Below the pieces are notes generated by a model. The model was not told the DNA's origin. It worked only from the letters and a program-made list of their open reading frames with translations, and searched no databases. DNA of 64,000 nt from Chlorella sorokiniana (lineage: Eukaryota; Chlorophyta; Trebouxiophyceae; Chlorellales; Chlorellaceae), in the NCBI GenBank assembly GCA_025917655.1, contig CP084608.1, positions 744,001-808,000 of the forward strand. The letters run 5' to 3'. This document shows positions 22,769 through 34,200 of the stretch, in pieces. The position numbers and the translations under genes were made by a program. How positions within the stretch are numbered: position 1 is the stretch's first letter; the number at the start of each line of letters is the position of its first letter.

Positions 22769-23880
22769 CAGCCGAAGGAGAGGTCTTAATGCAGACCAGC
22801 GACTCTACGGTCCATCTCAGAGACGTACTTCTGATTCCTGAGGCGTCGGAGCACCTCATCTCTGTGCGACACGCTACCAAGCGGGGAGTGGACTTCAAGT
22901 TCAGCAACGACCGATGCGAGATCAGCCACAACGGCAACACACTGGCAGTCGCTCCATCAACCGGAGATGCCATCTACTACCTGAACGGGCACAGCATGCA
23001 CGAGAGCCTTATATTGCAGCCGGCGATGATTGCTCGACAACAGGAGACAGCTCAGCTCTGGCATGAGCGCTTCGGACACCTGGGCTATGACAGACTGGCG
23101 CAGCTACCAAGTCTGGTCAGGGGCATGAACATCAGCCCGGATGAGTTCAAAACAGCGGGGGCAGACATCTGCGAGCCCTGCGTGCTGGGAAAGCAGCACC
23201 GGACATCCTTCAAGAGATCATCTGGCGCAGCAACGCGACCACTGGCTCTTCTACACACGGATCTGTGTGGACCATTACCGATCACCTCCATCGGCGGCAA
23301 CAACTACTTCCTTACCATTTTAGACGACTACTCCAAGTTCTCGGTGGTACAGCCCATTCCACACAAGAAGGATACGACGAGGGCAGTCAAGGACATCATC
23401 AACCTCCTTGAGAATCAGACCGGACAGACAGTCCAGCGTCTACGCAGCGACAACGGGTCAGAGTTCATCAACCAAGACCTGCAGGACTTCTGCAGCGACA
23501 GAGGTATCAAGATGGAGACCACTGTGCGAACACACCGGAGCAGAATGGCGCAGCAGAACGGCTGAATCGCACCCTGATGGACAAAGTGCGACCCATGCTG
23601 GCAACGACAGCAATGCCCAAGTACCTGTGGGCAGAGGCTTTGGCGACGGCCAACTACGTGCGGAACAGATCACCAGTCAGCGATCGCAGCAAGACACCTT
23701 ACGAGCTTCTCTTTGGCACGAAGCCAAACGTCGCTCACTTGCGCACCTTTGGAGCACGGGCCTATGCCGTCACTCCAAAGCAGCTTCGGACCAAACTGGA
23801 CCGCACCAGCGAGCCTGGCAGGTTCATCGGCTATCCACCTTGCACCAAAGGAGATAGAAGATTCTCCTGGACGACGGGCG
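22769..23880 (+). pseudogene. Copia family B, protease end and integrase (5' half of a split copy)
   Basis: Plus-strand Ty1/copia polyprotein fragment. It opens in the protease-to-integrase linker (VHLRDVLLIPEASEHLISV), then the HHCC-type GAG-pre-integrase domain (LWHERFGHLGYDRLAQL and CEPCVLGKQH) and the integrase core with HTDLCGP, LDDYSKF and RSDNGSEF, followed by TKPNVAHLRTFGARAYA and GRFIGYP. The Asp and Glu of the D-D-E triad are visible in TDLCG, SDNGS and the AERLN region. A single base is missing near 23532, shifting the frame before AERLNRTL. The reading stops at 23880, where a family A LTR interrupts it; the continuation (RIIISRDVTF) is at 36681. Confidence 0.85.
23876..23880 (+). 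repeat. Target-site duplication GGGCG, left
   Basis: GGGCG directly left of the LTR at 23881 and again directly right of the LTR at 36304-36675 (36676-36680). Together they mark one insertion into copia family B. Confidence 0.85.
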
Positions 23881-24250
23881 TGTTAGATGGAGGCAGTTAC
23901 AAAGTGCGCAAGAGTATGGGAAAGGGCGCAGAATGGCGCTAAGTATGGAGGAGCAGAACAATGCTGCTTTTGGCATTATTCCGGCATTTGCGGAGTGGTG
24001 TCCGAAGTGGTGGTATCCAGGGTGGCCAGAGGAATAACGGCGGGGCTCAGGTGCACAGAAATGCATGGCGTTTGTGTCGATCAACTTAGAATAAAGTGGG
24101 GAAGCATAATCGAAGGGTGTCTGAGCATATTAGCTAAGTTGGGCTCATGCATGACGAAAATGTGTCCACGTCAGCAGCGCCTGCCACGTGGCAGCTGGGG
24201 AGATGCTGCGGGTGTGCAGGCTGGACATGTGGCTCAGCCACATCTCAACA
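23881..24250 (-). repeat. Copia family A LTR (TGTTAG type), 3' LTR of nested insertion
   Basis: 370 bp; in element orientation it runs TGTTGAGATG...CATCTAACA, with TGTT/AACA ends. It contains a TATA-like CTTAGCGCC region and a TGTAA signal about 20 bp before its end. A nearly identical LTR is at 36304-36675. The PPT-like GCGTGGGAG precedes it on the element's internal side. Confidence 0.85.
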
Positions 24251-24279
24251 CTCCCACGCAGGCTGCACAGCCGCTGCAC

Positions 24280-26545
24280 TCAGGCGATGCCCATAGCTGC
24301 GCGGCAGTACTTGAACTTGTTGGTGGGCACGGGCTTGGTCAGGATGTCAGCAACCATGGCATCGGTGGGGATGTAGCTGAAGTTGACTTCGCCACGGATG
24401 ACGCGCTCGCGTGCAAAGTGGTGGATGATGTCGATGTGCTTGGAGCGAAGGGAGATGACTGGATTCTTCAGCATGTGAATGGCTGATTGGCTGTCTGACT
24501 TGATGTCGATGCAGGCGATGTGCAGGTCCAGGTCAGCGAAGAGCTTGCGCAGCCACAGTGCTTCCTTGACGGCGGAGGCGGCTGCCATGTACTCAGCTTC
24601 TGTAGTAGATGCGGCGACGGTGGGTTGCAGGCGTGAGCTCCAGGTGATGGCGCCGTTCTTGAAGGTGAAGACGTAGCCGGTGGTGGAGCGGCGGGTGTCG
24701 ATGTCGCCAGCATGGTTGGCGTCGCAGTAGGCGTCGAGGGTAGCGTTGGACGGGCTGAAGATGATGCCGTAGTCAGGGGTACCAGCGAGGTAGCGCAGCA
24801 CATGCTTGGCTGCAGTCCAGTGGGAGGTGGTGGGCTTGGACATGTAGCGGGCCAGCGCTCCCACGGCTTGGGCGATGTCGGGTCTGGTGCAGGATGCCAG
24901 GTACATGAGGGAGCCGATGAGTGTGGAGTAGGGGTGCTCTGAGATGTCCAGTGGGTCGCCGTCGGCGGTGAGCTTGAAGGCGATGCTTGAGGGTGTGTCG
25001 AAAGGCTTGGACTTGTCCATGCTGAACTTGGACAGCAGGTCGGTGGTGTGACGGGTCTGGGTCAGCTTGATGGTCTTGGCGGCACGGTCTCGCATGATGT
25101 CGATGCCTAGGAAGAAGGAGGCTGGGCCCAGGTCGCGGGTGTCGAAGGCGGTGGCTATCTGGTTCTTGATGGAGCTCAGCATGGATGTGTCGGCGGTGAT
25201 GACCAGGATGTCATCGACGTAGATGAGCAGGTAGAATGGTGGAGAGGAAAGCTTGATGAAGAGGCCTGGGTCAGCTGTCGACTCGGTGAAGCCCATGGAC
25301 TCGATCTCGGTCTTCAGGGTGCGATGCCAGGCTCGAGAAGCTTGCTTGAGTCCATAGAGGGCCTTGTTCAGCTTGCAGGCTTGGTCGTGGTTGCCGTTGT
25401 GGTAGCCAGGAGGTTGCTGAATGTAGACGTCTTCGTCCAGCTTGCCGTTGAGGAAGGGGGTCTTGATGTCCAGCTGGTGAATCTCCAGGTCAAGGTCGGC
25501 AGCAATGGCCAACACGGTGCGCAGGGTGGAGTACTTAGAGACAGGAGCAAACACTTGGTCGTAGTCGATGCCTTCGCGTTGGTGGAAGCCTTTGACGACG
25601 AGGCGGGCCTTGTAGCGCTCGATGTTGCCGTTGGCGTCGCGCTTCTCCTTGTAGACCCACTTGATTGGAATGGGCTTGATGCCAGGAGGTGTAGGTTGCA
25701 GGGTCCAGGTGTTGTTGGCGGCCAGGGAAGCGATCTCCTCGTCCATGGCGGAGCGCCAAAGGTCGGCGTTGGGAGATTGTAGGGCTTCCTCCAGGGTGGT
25801 AGGCTCAGTGGTCGTGGTGGCGACGTTGGCGGTGGCTCGAGCTGTGATGCGGTATGCGTCATCCTGCCACTGGCTGGCTGGGCGGCGCGCAGCGGCACGC
25901 TCGGTGCGCCGCAGGGCGATGGGAGGAGAAGGTGGGTCTTCAGGCTCGGCTGGTGCTCCCACGGACTCGGTGTCGCCGGTGTCATCGTTGTCGATGAGGG
26001 AAATGGTCTCTGGCAGGTTGGGCTTGGGCAGGTTGGTCTTGGGCAGGCTTGGCTTGGGCAGATTGGTCTTGGGCAGGTTGGAGCTGGTCTCATTGAAGGT
26101 GACATCGCGGCTGATGACGATGGAGCCGTTGTCCAGCAGGATCTTGTAGCCTTTGGTGTTGGTGGGGTAGCCGATGAAGCGGCCGGGCTCGCTAACGGCG
26201 TCGAGCTTGGAGCGTAGTGCTGTTGGAATGTGGGCGTAGGCACGGGCGCCAAAGATGCGCAGGTGGGAGAGGTCAGGCTTGGTGCCGTGGAGCATCTCGT
26301 AGGGGGTGACGTCTTGGGCAGATGTTGGCGAGCGGTTGCGCAAGTAGTTGGCGGTGAGGATGGCTTCGGCCCAAAGGTGCTTGGGCAGGTTGTACTCGGC
26401 TAGCATGGGGCGCGCCTTGTCCAGCAGGGTGCGGTTGAGACGCTCGGCCTTGCCGTTTTGCTGGGGCGTGTAGGCGACGGTGGTCTCGGACTGGATGCCC
26501 TTGGACTTGTAGAAGGTGTCCAGGTCGTTGTTGAGGGTGATGCCG
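24280..26545 (-). pseudogene. Copia family A copy 1, C-terminal integrase to RNase H
   Basis: 5'-truncated gag-pol on the minus strand, about 755 codons open to the stop at 24280-24282. Order: rest of integrase core (YTPQQNGKAERLNRTLL), GRFIGYPTNTKGYKILL, a proline/leucine repeat (LPKTNLPKPSLPK), RT (VKWVYKEKRDANGNIERYKARLV, QLDIKT.FLNGKL, LYGLKQASRAWH, YVDDILV) and RNase H ([30 protein letters not shown]). Note a Phe-Leu context change: TPFLNG instead of the TAFLNG of the other copies. Coding is intact over this length; it joins unidentified sequence at 26546 inside the integrase core, so gag, protease and the integrase N-terminus are missing. Confidence 0.9.
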
Positions 26546-27048
26546 CACCTACGCAACGTGGGCAGCAGCATGGGGGCGACGGTGGGGAGTTGGCTGCCCA
26601 TGGGCTGCAGGCAGGTGTGGGTGATGCCACTGCCCGTCCTGACGCCCATCCTCGGCATGTAGCGCTGGCGTCGCCCGGCTACATACCGTTGGAGCAGGCA
26701 GCTTTGCTGTTGCAGTTGGTTGCCAGGCAGCACTCCCACCAAGCCGCCAGTACCAGTGGCAGGGGGGCCAGCAACCGCAGCATTCCAATGCGAGCCAAAG
26801 CTGGTTTTCATGGGATTGCCTGTGGCAGCTGGCAGCCCTCCTGCGGCTGTGGAGCAGATGTTGCAACACTTCTGCTCCACAGTCATGGGCCTGCAGGTCA
26901 CGCCGCAGGTCCATTTTGTGCGTGGTGCACATGCGCCGTGGGTGGACGGCCTCAAAGCACGGTGGTGGCTACCTTCAATATCTCTGAAGGACGCGCCATC
27001 CTCGCTGCTAAGAGGCACTTGCCCAGGGGGTGTTGGGTTAGCATCGAC

Positions 27049-27052
<4 letters not shown>
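26546..27052 (-). other. Unidentified sequence between copia and RepX
   Basis: 507 bp, open on the minus strand in frame with the copia fragment. It encodes Cys-, Ala- and Gln-rich peptide (for example KCCNICSTAAGG) without a recognisable domain. The 157 bp next to the T tract (26896-27052) recur inverted at 54215-54370. It could be a host fragment carried by a retroelement or an unknown element. Confidence 0.4.
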
Positions 27053-27088
<36 letters not shown>

Positions 27089-27783
27089 GGTGCTCTTACA
27101 CTTGAGACGTGGGGGATCTCAAGAAGCGTAGGTAGGCCGAAGCCACGAAGCATCATGACCGATGAGGCAGCCAAACAGCAGCGCGAACGCGCATGTGACA
27201 GCAAGATGGGGCATGCAGTCACGGGGGTGGTACGCAGATTTTTTTCTTTTTGTTTTGTGTGTGTATGTGTGTTCGGTATGTCGCTGTGAAAGCAGATGAA
27301 ACGCGAGATCCCGGCAACCGCCAGACTGGGGCAGGCAGCGGCACAACAGGGCAAGGCAAAGAACTGAAAGACCCGAGGCGAGGATGGAGCAACCCACCAC
27401 GGAAGAGACGCAAAGGCAACCAGGCCAAGACAAAAAAAGGGGGGGGCGTACTGGGACAGGGAGAAGGGGGCGTCCAGGAGGGGGCAGGCTAAGAAAAGGA
27501 GGGGAGCCATGGAAAGGGAAGGTGCAAGCCACTCAGAAAGGGGCGAGGAAATCGAGTGTGGAAGCGTGCTGGAGGGAGCCATGGGAACAGGGACAAGTCA
27601 ACGCAGGAGCCGAGCGCTGGGGAACCGTCAGCCAATGGATGCAAAGAGCAAGGACGGGGCAAGCCGAGGGCTGGCGGGCACACGACTACCGACAGCAAGG
27701 GCATGTACGCGCTCCGCAGGTGTGCCTGCCCGGCCCGCTAGGACCGGCGGCGCGGGTGCCGCAAGGCAAGCGGGTGCGGGGGT
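27053..27783 (-). mobile_element. RepX copy 2 with T31 tract
   Basis: Reverse-orientation RepX: a run of about 31 T (poly(A) of the minus strand) at 27053-27083, then GAGGGGGTGCTCTTACAC through CAAGCGGGTGCGGG. The flanking sequence past the T tract is the same as at 54215, so this insertion exists twice. Confidence 0.8.
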
Positions 27784-29310
27784 GAGGAGGAGCTGCTGAT
27801 CACCATGCAAAACACCTACGGGCGCTGCGACGTCAGCCCTCGTCTGTGTTTAGCACGGTTCGGGGAGAGCATATCCTGATCTATACTGAGGCTTGGCTAC
27901 CAGAGGGGGGCCAGTTCCAGTGCTGTCCGGGTATGAGGCGTATCATTTTCCCCGCCCTTCCTTGGACCCGTCCCTCCACTCACGGGGCGGCATCGTGGTC
28001 TACGCGCGTGCTGACGTGGCACAGTACGTGACCCTTGGTCGCGGGATGCTCACGGCCGGTATGCGTGGTTACATCTGCACCGTGCGGTTGGGCTAGGAGA
28101 TGACCTCGCCTTGTGCGTGGCATACTTTGCACCCAAACGGTACGGGGCGGTGTACGAGGCAGACGAGGGGATGTGGGGGACGTTGGGGAGGACATTGTTG
28201 CAGCACAAGGGCGCGGACTTGTGCTGCTTGCTGGCGATGTCAATGCCAGACCCAGGGAGCGTCCTGATTGGGTGGCTGGTGGCTCGGATGAGCACAACGT
28301 CGCCCTCCAGCACGCGTTGGCCGTGGGCGAGGAAGGGGCCTCCCCACGGGCATCCCGCGGCAGTCCCAAGATCGTGGCACCAACATTGGCTATGCCAATG
28401 AGTTGCTACACTTGTGTCAGACGACGGGCATGCGCATTGCCAATGGCAGAGTGGCAGGCGATGAGACAGGCGCCTGCACCTGCTACCCTGTGGGTGGGGG
28501 CAGCAGCCAGGTTGACTTCTTCCTGGGCTGCCCCGGGTCTTCCCCCTCCTCTCACGCCTTGTTGTGCGGGAAATTGACGCCCATTCGGACCATTGCCGGG
28601 TCAGCCTGCGGGTGTCGCTCCCTGCTGGGGTGCTGGGTGGGGCTGCAGAGGCTGAGCAGGGGGGGGGCACGTTTGTTTATACCCTGCCTGACCCTGTGGC
28701 GCCCACTTGGGACCCCGCCAAAGCGGAGGAGTGGCAAGCCCTCCTGCAGTCTGACGCTGTTCAGGCACGCTTGGCCGAGGTCGTTAGCGCCGCGGCCACC
28801 GTGTCTGACAGCGAGGGCCTGCAAGGCGTCATTGCAAACCTGCGCTCGGTCGTGGGTCAGTCGTTGGCGGAGGTGATGCCGCAGGATGAACGCTCCACTC
28901 GGGGCCAGGGCCGCCGCCGCGCCAGCCGTGTAGAGGTTCGCCGTCAGGTTAACAGGGCACGCCGCGAGGTGCAGCGCCAACTGCGCTCCGCGGGCCCTGA
29001 GTCTCACGCCTATCGTCAGGCAGCCAAGGAGTACCGTCGCCTTGCTGCCCGCATGAAGCGTGAGCTGCGGCGGACAAAAGGGGCTTTGGCTGTCAAGCTT
29101 GCCAATGCGGACATGGCAGCTTTCTGGCGGAAAGTTTGGAGGCCGTTGGGCCGCATGGGTCACCCGACCACACCTGCCATTACGCCTCGCCAGTGGTACG
29201 ACTACTTCAAGGGGTTGTTGGCACAACCCCTTGCCCCTTTGCCTTCCCATGAGAGCTCTGGCCACACTCAACCCTTACCCGCAAACCACCCACCCACCCA
29301 TTCGCAACCG

Positions 29311-29467
29311 TTGTTGTTGTTGTTGTTGTGTGTTACAGGACGTGGCGGTTCGGTAACGAACCTCTAGATCCAGCCTGATAGGGAAAGCAAGCAAGCCAAG
29401 CAGCTCCGTATTGCAAGCACCGCCAGGAACGCTCGATCCCGAAGAAGGGGCACAGGCCAACTCTGTG
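29311..29467 (-). mobile_element. 157-bp SINE-like insertion
   Basis: Inserted in the LINE with a 7-bp duplication GCAACCG (29304-29310 and 29468-29474), as shown by uninterrupted copies at 20620 and 59745. On the minus strand it ends in (CAA)n and contains GGTTCGTTACC, one base from the tRNA B-box consensus. No A box is convincing. Confidence 0.5.
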
Positions 29468-29482
29468 GCAACCGAATGAGGT

Positions 29483-29562
29483 TGTTGGAATACGATCAAC
29501 GTCCCTATATGGCACCACAAATGGGCACATACTAATTAACCTCCGGGTTGGCGCTTTTAACA
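29483..29562 (+). mobile_element. 80-bp TG...CA insertion with 5-bp duplication
   Basis: Begins TGTTGG and ends TTAACA, flanked by GAGGT (29478-29482 and 29563-29567). The LINE reads through cleanly once it is removed. Looks like a very short solo LTR or a TRIM-type LTR. Confidence 0.55.
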
Positions 29563-30866
29563 GAGGTCAGCACTGCGCCCCAGTCCTTTGATGGGCCCTT
29601 CACCGCAGCTGAGGTGCGAGCTGCCGTTCCCCGCCTCAAACGGCGAGCCGCCGTGACAGGCTTTGAGCAGGTTGACATCCTAAAGGGGGATGTGACGCAT
29701 TGGCTCCAGCCATAGCAGCTGTCTTCAATGCCTGCCGTCGCCTTGGCACCATGTCGGTCCTTGCTGTGAGTGCTATCACTCCCATACTCAAGGCCGGTGA
29801 TCCGTTGGAGCCTGGCAACTACAGGGGCATTGCAGTTGGCACGTTGCTGGCAAAGCTGTATGCCGTCTTGGTGAACAAGAGGGTCACGGACTGGCGGGAG
29901 GGGCAGGCCTGAGAGCTGCAGGCCAAGCAGGGTTCCGGAAGGACCACCGGACCGCTGACCAGATTTTCGTGTTGCGCACGCTGATTGAATCCGCTCGGGC
30001 ACGGGGTGCTCCCTTGTTCACTTGCTTTGTGGATTTCAAGAAAGCGTACGATTTGGTGGATAGGAGGTTGCTCTGGGACAAGCTTGCACGCCGTGGGATG
30101 CCCACGGCGTTGCTTGATGCGGTGAAGGCATTGTACGGGGATGTGCCCATGTGTGTCCGCACGCAAGAGGGCCTCACTCCTTTGTTCCAATCCTCCATTG
30201 GCGTCAAGCAAGGGTGCCCGCTGAGCCCCACTTTGTTTGGCTTGTTTCTAGACGACTTTGAGCAGTGGGTGATGAGTGCGGATGGGGTTGAGCTGCCCAC
30301 CCTGCGTGGTCACAGGGTCCCACCGTTGTTGTATGCTGACGACTTGCTGCTCGTGTCCGTGACGGCAGCTGGGCTCCAAGCACAGCTGGGGGTGCTGGAG
30401 CGGTACTGTGAGCGTTGGGGCCTGACCGTTAATGTTGAGAAGACCAAGGTGGTGGTCTTCCCCGCCTCTTCTCGCGTGGCGACAAGGCCAGCACCACGCC
30501 TCACGTACCGGGGGAGCGGCTGGCCACCGCCCCCTCCTTTAGGTACCTTGGGGTGGAGGTACATCAGCTACACGCTTTTGGGCCCTTTGCCTGCGCAGAG
30601 TTGGGCAGGGCGGGCCAGCGGGCCTTGCACGCCATGCGGCGCAAACTCTCCCACATTGGCACGTCTGACTTTGGGTTGCAAAGGCGGCTTTTCCAGGCTT
30701 TGGTGCTGCCTGTGGTGTCGTACGGCTGCGAGGTGTGGGCGCCGCAGTTCTTGCGAGGGGCGGGGAGAATGCTTCCGAGCGGCTCTTGCGCTCGTTCTTG
30801 CGGCACGCGATGGGGCGCCTGCCGCAAAGCACTCCCGCTCCTGTGGTGTTGGCCGAGGCAGGGTTT

Positions 30867-31219
30867 TGTTGGATGGAGGCAGTTACAAAGTGCGCAAGAG
30901 TATGAAAGAGGGCGCAGAATGGCGCTAAATAGGCTGGAGCAGCACAATGCTACTATTGGCATTATTCCGGCATATGCGGGGTAGTGTTTGTGGTAGTGGC
31001 ATGACGGCGGGGCTCAGGTGCACAGAAATGCATGGCATGGGGGTCAATCAACTTAGAATAAAGTGGGATAGCATAATCGAAGGGTGTCTGAGCATATTAG
31101 GCGGGTCAAGCTCATGCATGACGAAAGGGTGTCCACGTCAGCAGCGTCTGCCACGTGGCAGCTGGGGAGATGTGCTGCGGGTGTGCAGGCTGGACATGTG
31201 GCTCAGCCACATCTCAACA
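30867..31219 (-). repeat. Copia family A LTR (TGTTGG type), 3' LTR of copy 2
   Basis: 353 bp, TGTTGGATGG...CATCTCAACA in window orientation. About 20 bp shorter than the 23881/36304 type, with a divergent central third (GGCATATGCGGGGTAGTG). It lies immediately 3' of copy 2 gag-pol. Confidence 0.85.
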
Positions 31220-31248
31220 CTCCCACGCAGGCTGCACAGCCGCTGCAC

Positions 31249-34200
31249 TCAGGCGATGCCCATAGCTGCGCGGCAGTACTTTGAACTTGTTGGTGGGCAC
31301 GGGCTTGGTCAGGATGTCAGCAACCATGGCATCGGTGGGGATGTAGCTGAAGTTGACTTCGCCACGGATGACGCGCTCGCGTGCAAAGTGGTGGATGATG
31401 TCGATGTGCTTGGAGCGAAGGGAGATGACTGGATTCTTCAGCATGTGAATGGCTGATTGGCTGTCTGACTTGATGTCGATGCAGGCGATGTGCAGGTCCA
31501 GGTCAGCGAAGAGCTTGCGCAGCCACAGTGCTTCCTTGACGGCGGAGGCGGCTGCCATGTACTCAGCTTCTGTAGTAGATGCGGCGACGGTGGGTTGCAG
31601 GCGTGAGCTCCAGGTGATGGCGCCGTTCTTGAAGGTGAAGACGTAGCCGGTGGTGGAGCGGCGGGTGTCGATGTCGCCAGCATGGTTGGCGTCGCAGTAG
31701 GCGTCGAGGGTAGCGTTGGACGGGCTGAAGATGATGCCGTAGTCAGGGGTACCAGCGAGGTAGCGCAGCACATGCTTGGCTGCAGTCCAGTGGGAGGTGG
31801 TGGGCTTGGACATGTAGGGGGCCAGCGCTCCCACGGCTTGGGCGATGTCGGGTCTGGTGCAGGATGCCAGGTACATGAGGGAGCCGATGAGTGTGGAGTA
31901 GGGGTGCTCTGAGATGTCCAGTGGGTCGCCGTCGGCGGTGAGCTTGAAGGCGATGCTTGAGGGTGTGTCGAAAGGCTTGGACTTGTCCATGCTGAACTTG
32001 GACAGCAGGTCGGTGGTGTGACGGGTCTGGGTCAGCTTGATGGTCTTGGCGGCACGGTCTCGCATGATGTCGATGCCTAGGAAGAAGGAGGCTGGGCCCA
32101 GGTCGCGGGTGTCGAAGGCGGTGGCTATCTGGTTCTTGATGGAGCTCAGCATGGATGTGTCGGCGGTGATGACCAGGATGTCATCGACGTAGATGAGCAG
32201 GTAGAATGGTGGAGAGGAAAGCTTGATGAAGAGGCCTGGGTCAGCTGTCGACTCGGTGAAGCCCATGGACTCGATCTCGGTCTTCAGGGTGCGATGCCAG
32301 GCTCGAGAAGCTTGCTTGAGTCCATAGAGGGCCTTGTTCAGCTTGCATGCTTGGTCATGGTTGCCGTTGTGGTAGCCAGGAGGTTGCTGAATGTAGACGT
32401 CTTCGTCCAGCTTGCCGTTGAGGAAGGCGGTCTTGATGTCGAGCTGGTGAATCTCCAGGTCCAGGTCGGCAGCAATGGCCAACACGGTGCGCAGGGTGGA
32501 GTACTTGGAGACAGGTGCAAACACTTGGTCGTAGTCGATGCCTTCGCGTTGGTGGAAGCCTTTGACGACGAGGCGGGCCTTGTAGCGCTCGATGTTGCCG
32601 TTGGCGTCGCGCTTCTCCTTGTAGACCCACTTGACTGGAATGGGCTTGACGCCAGGAGGTGTAGGTTGCAGGGTCCAGGTGTTGTTGGCGGCCAGGGAAG
32701 CGATCTCCTCGTCCATGGCGGAGCGCCAAAGGTCGGCGTTGGGAGATTGCAGGGCTTCCTCCAGGGTGGTAGGCTCAGTGGTCGTGGTGGCGACGTTGGC
32801 GGTGGCTCGAGCTGTGATGCGGTATGCGTCATCCTGCCACTGGCTGGCTGGGCGCGCGCAGCGGCACGCTCGGTGCGCCGCAGGGCGATGGGAGGAGAAG
32901 GTGGGTCTTCAGGCTCGGCTGGTGCTCCCACGGACTCGGTGTCGCCGGTGTCATCGTTGTCGATGAGGGAGATGGTCTCTGGCAGGTTGGGCTTGGGCAG
33001 GTTGGTCTTGGGCAGGCTTGGCTTGGGCAGACTGGTCTTGGGCAGGTTGGAGCTGGTCTCATTGAAGGTGACATCGCGGCTGATGACGATGGAGCCGTTG
33101 TCCAGTAGGATCTTGTAGCCCTTGGTGTTGGTCGGGTAGCCAATGAAGCGGCCGGGCTCGCTGACTGCATCGAGCTTGGAGCGAAGCGCTGTTGGAATGT
33201 GGGCGTAGGCACGGGCGCCAAAGATGCGCAGGTGGGAGAGGTCAGGCTTGGTGCCGTGGAGCATCTCGTAGGGGGTGACGTCTTGGGCAGATGTTGGAGA
33301 GCGGTTGCGCAAGTAGTTGGCGGTGGCGATGGCTTCTGCCCATAAGAACTTGGGCAGGTTGTACTCGGCCAGCATGGGGCGCGCCTTGTCCAGCAGGGTG
33401 CGGTTGAGGCGCTCGGCCTTGCCGTTCTGCTGGGGCGTGTAGGCGACGGTGGTCTCTGACTGGATGCCCTTGGACTTGTAGAAGGTGTCCAGGTCGTTGT
33501 TGATGAACTCGCCGCCGTTGTCAGAGCGGATGCGCTTGACGGTGTGGCCGGTTTGACGCTCCAGCAGGTTGATGGTGGTCTTCAGGAAGTCAGCGGCGTC
33601 AGACTTGCGGCGCAAGGGGAGCGATGTGAGAGTAGCCAGTGTAGTCATCCAGGATGGTCATGAAGTACAGGCTGCCACCGTGGGAGGGGACTGGCATGGG
33701 ACCGCAGAGGTCGGTGTGCAGCAGCTCCAGAGGCTTGTGGGTGAAGGAGGTGGAGGCGTTGAACGGTTGGCGATGTTGCTTGCCCAGGGTGCAGGCGTCG
33801 CAGGTGTCTGCGCTGGTGGCTTTGAAGTCGGAGGGGTCGATGCTGATGCCGGTGGCCATGGTGGTGAGCTTGGCCAGGTTGTCGTAGCCGAGGTGGCCGA
33901 GGCGGCGGTGCCACAGGTTGGGTGTGTCGGCGCGTGCAGCGTAGGCGATGGTGAGGGCGTAGGCGGCGGAGCCTGGCTCGAGGCAGCGGCTGGCCAGGTG
34001 GTAGGTGTTGCTGGTGGCGTCGGTGTAGCCGTAGGCAATCATGTGGTTGCCCATGGAGATCTGGCAGCCGGTGCGGTCAAAGGAGAAGCTGATGCCTTTC
34101 TGGGTAGCTCGGTTGACGGACAGGAGGTTGTCGGCGGCGTCGGGCATGTAGAGCACATCGGTGAGCTTGATCAGGTTGTCTGGGTTGGGCTGCAGGTACG

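Larger units (their letters stand above)
27784..30866 (+). mobile_element. Zepp-like LINE fragment 2 (endonuclease + reverse transcriptase)
   Basis: The longest LINE copy, plus strand. An APE-type endonuclease domain (about 27784-28600) shows MQNTYGR, AWLPEGG, RGGIVVYAR, LLAGDVNARPRE (catalytic D/N), QVDFFLG and AHSDHCRV (SDH motif), spread over several frames. A basic linker follows (28680-29210: RRRASRVEVRRQVNRARREVQRQ is the nucleic-acid-binding-looking part), then the RT (29700-30470) with VDFKKAYDLVDRR, KQGCPLSP and YADD at 30332-30343, then the thumb. It breaks off at PVVLAEAGF where a family A LTR begins. Two small insertions interrupt it at 29311-29562. Several indels make it non-coding. 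Confidence 0.88.

Noticed and set aside
23881-24250. Heat-shock elements in the family A LTR
   Set aside because: Looked for TTC/GAA units at 5-bp spacing; no run of three or more is present, unlike the 516-bp LTR.
24280-27582. A continuous 1,100-codon minus-strand frame
   Set aside because: It fuses RepX antisense, a T/A tract (poly-Lys), unidentified sequence and copia pol; a chance in-frame chain, not one protein. Only 24280-26545 is annotated as copia.
29310-29335. Repeated short units suggestive of a CRISPR-like or satellite array
   Set aside because: Only a (TTG)n run belonging to the tail of the SINE-like insertion; no spacers.
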